Assembly: GCF_000472705.1 (NCBI RefSeq)
Contig: NZ_KI421454.1
Location: 1 to 64,000, forward strand
Direction: 5' to 3'
Origin: Mesorhizobium erdmanii USDA 3471
GTDB lineage: Bacteria > Pseudomonadota > Alphaproteobacteria > Rhizobiales > Rhizobiaceae
DNA length: 64,000 bases
Shown: one piece after another, positions 61,235-64,000 of the stretch
How positions within the stretch are numbered: position 1 is the first letter of the stretch
Layout: every line of letters starts with the position of its first letter
Notes under the pieces: generated by a model
The model's database searches: none
Seen by the model: the letters and a program-made list of their open reading frames with translations, nothing else
What the model was told of the DNA's origin: nothing
Translations under genes and position numbers: made by a program

Positions 61235-63681
61235 GACGATTGCTCCTTGGTTGGTTGAGGGAATTGCTGGAGAAGCTCGGCCGCCCAATCCAGGCCGCGG
61301 GCGCCGAGGAAGCGAAAGACAAAGCTGTCCTGCCCGTGCTTGGACAGGACCCTGTCGATCAGGCTTTGCGCGGCTGGACCCGAGGCGCCGCAAAGTGCAA
61401 GCGCGATGGGGCCGAGCCCGAGCTCGAAGAGACGGTTGCCGCAGCGCGACTGCAAATAGTAGTGCCGCTTCGGCGTGGCCCGGGCGATCAGTTCAATCTG
61501 CCGGTCGTTGAGACCGAAGCGCTCATAGGCAGTCCGTGCCTGCGGTTCCACGGCACGATCATTGGGGAGAAAAATGCGCTGTGGGCAGCTCTCGATGATC
61601 GCCGGCGCTATTGCAGAGCCGGCGATGTCGGCAAGCGACTGCGTGGCGAAGATCACCGATACGTTCTTCTTTCGCAGCACCTTCAGCCATTCGCGGATGC
61701 GGGCAGCAAAAAGCGGATTGTCGAGATAGACCCAGGCCTCATCGAGCATGAGCAGCGTCGGTCGCCCGTCGAACCGCTCCTCAAGGCGATGGAAGAGATA
61801 GGTGAGCACAGGCAGCACAGCGCTTTGGCTATGCATCAGCTCCTCGGTCTCGAAGCACTGCACATCCGACAAGGCCAGCCGATCGTCGTCGGCATCGAGC
61901 AATCGGCCGAAGGGACCGTCGAGCGTGTAGGGCATTAAGGCGGACTTCAGTGCATTGGACTGAAGCAGGACCGACAGACCGGTCAGCGTGCGCTCCTGCG
62001 CCGGCGCGGTGGCGAGGCTGTTGAGCGCCGACCAGATCGCCTCCTTCACCTCCGGCGTGAGGGTGACGTTCTCATGGGCAATCAGGCCGGCGATCCATTC
62101 AGCTGCCCAGCTGCGCCTACCCTGATCACCGATATTGCGCAGTGGCTGGAAGGCAAGCGCACCGTCCGAACCCAATACATGATGCTCTCCACCCATGGCG
62201 AGCGTTGCCGCGCGCGCCGAATTGCCTTTGTCGAAGACATAGACCTGCGCGCCGGCATAGCGACGAAACTGCAGGGCGATCAGGGCAAGCAGCACCGATT
62301 TTCCGGCGCCGCTCGGTCCAACGATCAGCATGTGGCCGACATCTTCGACATGGGAAGAAAGCCGGAACGGAGTCGACCCGCTGGTTTCGGCGATGAGGAG
62401 CGGCGGGGCCTCTCGTCCAGTGACTTCAGCCAGATGCTCGTTCGCCGCAGGACCGGCCCACACCGAGGAAAGCGGCATGAGATGGGCAAGGTTCAGCGTG
62501 TGAACGAGCGGCTGACGAACGTTGGCATAGACATGACCCGGCAGCGAGCCGAGCCAGGCTTCGACCGCATTGACGCTTTCGCGGATGGTGGTGAACCCGA
62601 GCCCATTGATGATGCGCTCGACCGCGCGAAGTTTCTCAGCGGCGGCTTGGCGATCCTCGTCCCATACCGTCACCGTTGCAGTGAGATACCCGAAGCCGAC
62701 ATGATCGCCGCCCAACGCCTGAAGTGCTTCATCGGCGTCGAGCGCCTTATTGTCGGCGTCGCTGTCGACGAGCGGAACGGGTTCGTTGCTTACAACCTCG
62801 CGCAGGATTGCGACGATCGATTTGCGCTTGGCAAACCACTGCCGGCGCAAGCGGGTCAGCGTCTTGGTGGCCTCGGTCTTGCCGAGCGGAATGAAGCGCG
62901 TCATCCAGCGATAGGCCAAATCCTGATGATTGAGGGCATCGAGGATTCCGGGCCGGGTGAGGTTCGGAAAGCCGAGGATGGTAAGTGTGCGAAGATGTTG
63001 CTCACCCAGCATCGGCTCCAAGCCGCCGGTAAGCGGCACATCGACCAGGATGCCGTCCAGATACATTGGCGTTTCCGGCACGGCGACCGGATGGCGGCGG
63101 GTCGAGATCGTGTCGTGCAGGTATGTCAGCGTCTCGGCGTCATCGAGTGGACGCACTTCGGGCATGAAGCCCGACAGAAGATCCAGCACACGGTCGGTCT
63201 CGTCACGGAACCGCGCCATCTCCTGGCGCCAGTCTCTTTCGCCTTCTGAATGATGCGAGTCGACGAGCGCGCTTTCCGCCCGCGCCTGGGCGTCCGGTGG
63301 CGGCATGGACAGCAAGGTCAGGTGATAGCGGCTCTCGAAATGCGCGCCCTTGCCTTCGAAGGCAGCACGCCGTTCTTCATCAACCAGCCATGACGCCGCG
63401 TCCGGGAAACGCGAGGACGGATAGCCCAGCGCTTCGATGCGCTCCGCCTCGAAAAACAATGTCCAGCCGGAGCCAAGGCGTCTAAGCGCATTGTTGGCCC
63501 GGGCGCAGATGCCGAGGAGTTCGGCTTCGGTCGAGCTTTCCAGATCGGGCCCGCGAAACCGAAGAGTCCGCTGAACGCTGCCGTCCTTGTTGAGCACGAT
63601 GCCGGGCGCCACCAGTGCTGCCCAGGGCAGATGGTCGGCAAGCCGGTCGGCCTTGCCGCGATATTCCGAAAGGTTCAGCAT
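61231..63681 (-). CDS. trbE: Conjugal transfer ATPase TrbE (VirB4-like)
   Basis: An 816-residue ATPase that powers assembly of the mating-pair apparatus. The C-terminal RecA-like half has Walker A GPSGAGKS, Walker B LLMLDEAW and the following motif FATQSLADIAGSA. ATG 63681 overlaps the trbD stop by 7 bp and has GAGGGG about 8 nt upstream; ATG 63690 is too close to that site. Confidence 0.95.
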   Translation of the reverse strand: MLNLSEYRGKADRLADHLPWAALVAPGIVLNKDGSVQRTLRFRGPDLESSTEAELLGICARANNALRRLGSGWTLFFEAERIEALGYPSSRFPDAASWLVDEERRAAFEGKGAHFESRYHLTLLSMPPPDAQARAESALVDSHHSEGERDWRQEMARFRDETDRVLDLLSGFMPEVRPLDDAETLTYLHDTISTRRHPVAVPETPMYLDGILVDVPLTGGLEPMLGEQHLRTLTILGFPNLTRPGILDALNHQDLAYRWMTRFIPLGKTEATKTLTRLRRQWFAKRKSIVAILREVVSNEPVPLVDSDADNKALDADEALQALGGDHVGFGYLTATVTVWDEDRQAAAEKLRAVERIINGLGFTTIRESVNAVEAWLGSLPGHVYANVRQPLVHTLNLAHLMPLSSVWAGPAANEHLAEVTGREAPPLLIAETSGSTPFRLSSHVEDVGHMLIVGPSGAGKSVLLALIALQFRRYAGAQVYVFDKGNSARAATLAMGGEHHVLGSDGALAFQPLRNIGDQGRRSWAAEWIAGLIAHENVTLTPEVKEAIWSALNSLATAPAQERTLTGLSVLLQSNALKSALMPYTLDGPFGRLLDADDDRLALSDVQCFETEELMHSQSAVLPVLTYLFHRLEERFDGRPTLLMLDEAWVYLDNPLFAARIREWLKVLRKKNVSVIFATQSLADIAGSAIAPAIIESCPQRIFLPNDRAVEPQARTAYERFGLNDRQIELIARATPKRHYYLQSRCGNRLFELGLGPIALALCGASGPAAQSLIDRVLSKHGQDSFVFRFLGARGLDWAAELLQQFPQPTKEQSS

Positions 63682-63947
63682 GCGAGCCATCCCCTCAGGC
63701 GAAGGTGACGGACAAGCACGCTGGCAAAGTCGGGATCGCGCCTTGCGGCAAAGACCGCGAGCGTGTGGCCGCCAAGCCAGAGCACTAGCCCGGCAATCCA
63801 TTGCTGCAAGCCTAGTCCGATGGCCGCAGCCACCGTGCCGTTGAGGATCGCCACCGCCCGCGGCGCGCCGCCCAGCAGGATCGGTTCAGTCAATGCCCGG
63901 TGAACGGGAACCTCGAAGCCCTCGATATGTTGCACTCCGGCGGTCAT
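63675..63947 (-). CDS. trbD: Conjugal transfer protein TrbD (VirB3-like)
   Basis: A 90-residue inner-membrane protein with one or two closely spaced hydrophobic segments (about 33-66) and the family N-terminus EGFEVPVHRALTEPILLGGA. It associates with TrbE. It starts at the last base of the trbC stop (TGATG). Confidence 0.94.
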   Translation of the reverse strand: MTAGVQHIEGFEVPVHRALTEPILLGGAPRAVAILNGTVAAAIGLGLQQWIAGLVLWLGGHTLAVFAARRDPDFASVLVRHLRLRGWLAC

Positions 63948-64000
63948 CAGACGAGCGCCCCGCCGCCGAAGGAGAAGAACGAGAGGAAGAAGCTCGATGC
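63947..64000 (-). CDS. trbC: Conjugal transfer protein TrbC (VirB2-like pilin), C-terminal fragment
   Basis: Only the last 17 codons are in the window, reading ASSFFLSFFSFGGGALV before TGA. This hydrophobic C-terminus and the position immediately before trbD fit the TrbC pilin subunit. The rest lies beyond the right edge, where trbB would also be expected. Confidence 0.8.
   Translation of the reverse strand, partial: ASSFFLSFFSFGGGALV

Overview
The window looks like a chromosomal segment of a Mesorhizobium-type alphaproteobacterium (Rhizobiales). The evidence is high GC, the conserved murA-DUF2948-hisD-UPF0262-phosphatase-infA-maf-yacG gene order, an alpha-galactoside (agp-type) uptake operon like that of Sinorhizobium, an integrase beside a phe-tRNA gene (the site used by Mesorhizobium symbiosis ICEs), a fixNOQP/fixGHIS microaerobic respiration cluster and a trb conjugation operon.

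Layout. 0-6.1 kb: the tail of a giant type I-secreted RTX-like protein, a small exported protein, a lipoprotein of the penicillin-binding-protein-activator type, a degenerate thermonuclease-like protein, a membrane protein with a degenerate GGDEF domain, and tRNA-Thr. 6.2-11.9 kb: conserved housekeeping block on the plus strand. 11.9-22.0 kb: alpha-galactoside utilisation, with two GH4 glycosidases flanking an oligopeptide-type ABC transporter (binding protein, two permeases, fused double ATPase) and a divergent AraC regulator. 22.1-29.3 kb: a second sugar ABC system (binding protein, two permeases, MalK-like ATPase), an oxidoreductase/aldo-keto reductase fusion and another divergent AraC regulator.

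29.4 kb onward is accessory DNA. tRNA-Phe is followed by an IntS-like tyrosine recombinase. A cargo segment of about 9 kb then carries an internally deleted IS110/IS1111-type element, an XRE-ImmA peptidase plus beta-family protein pair with its own operator-like palindrome, a frameshifted small nuclease-like gene, a helicase with a C-terminal PD-(D/E)XK nuclease-like domain, and a Fic protein with repeated operator-like sites. A decayed second copy of the integrase C-terminus follows (40.2-40.7 kb), so islands appear to have stacked at the same tRNA. The remaining DNA carries fixS-I-H-G, fixP-Q-O-N, a hemerythrin-like gene, fnrN and hemN (microaerobic cbb3 oxidase assembly and its oxygen-responsive control), then DUF2274 and trbI-G-F-L-J-E-D-C (mating-pair formation, running off the right edge).

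The clearest new observation is at 52.8-56.2 kb. A Recombinase-in-Trio (RIT) element with 42-bp terminal inverted repeats sits in the last codons of trbI. Removing it in silico restores a natural TrbI C-terminus ending LVLRPYPT, with the DUF2274 start codon 12 nt downstream. A 16-bp palindromic spacer remains at one end, and an 8-bp sequence is shared between target and element. The best candidates for an undescribed system are the defence-like genes in the 32.6-40.2 kb cargo. Their functions are inferred from motifs only.
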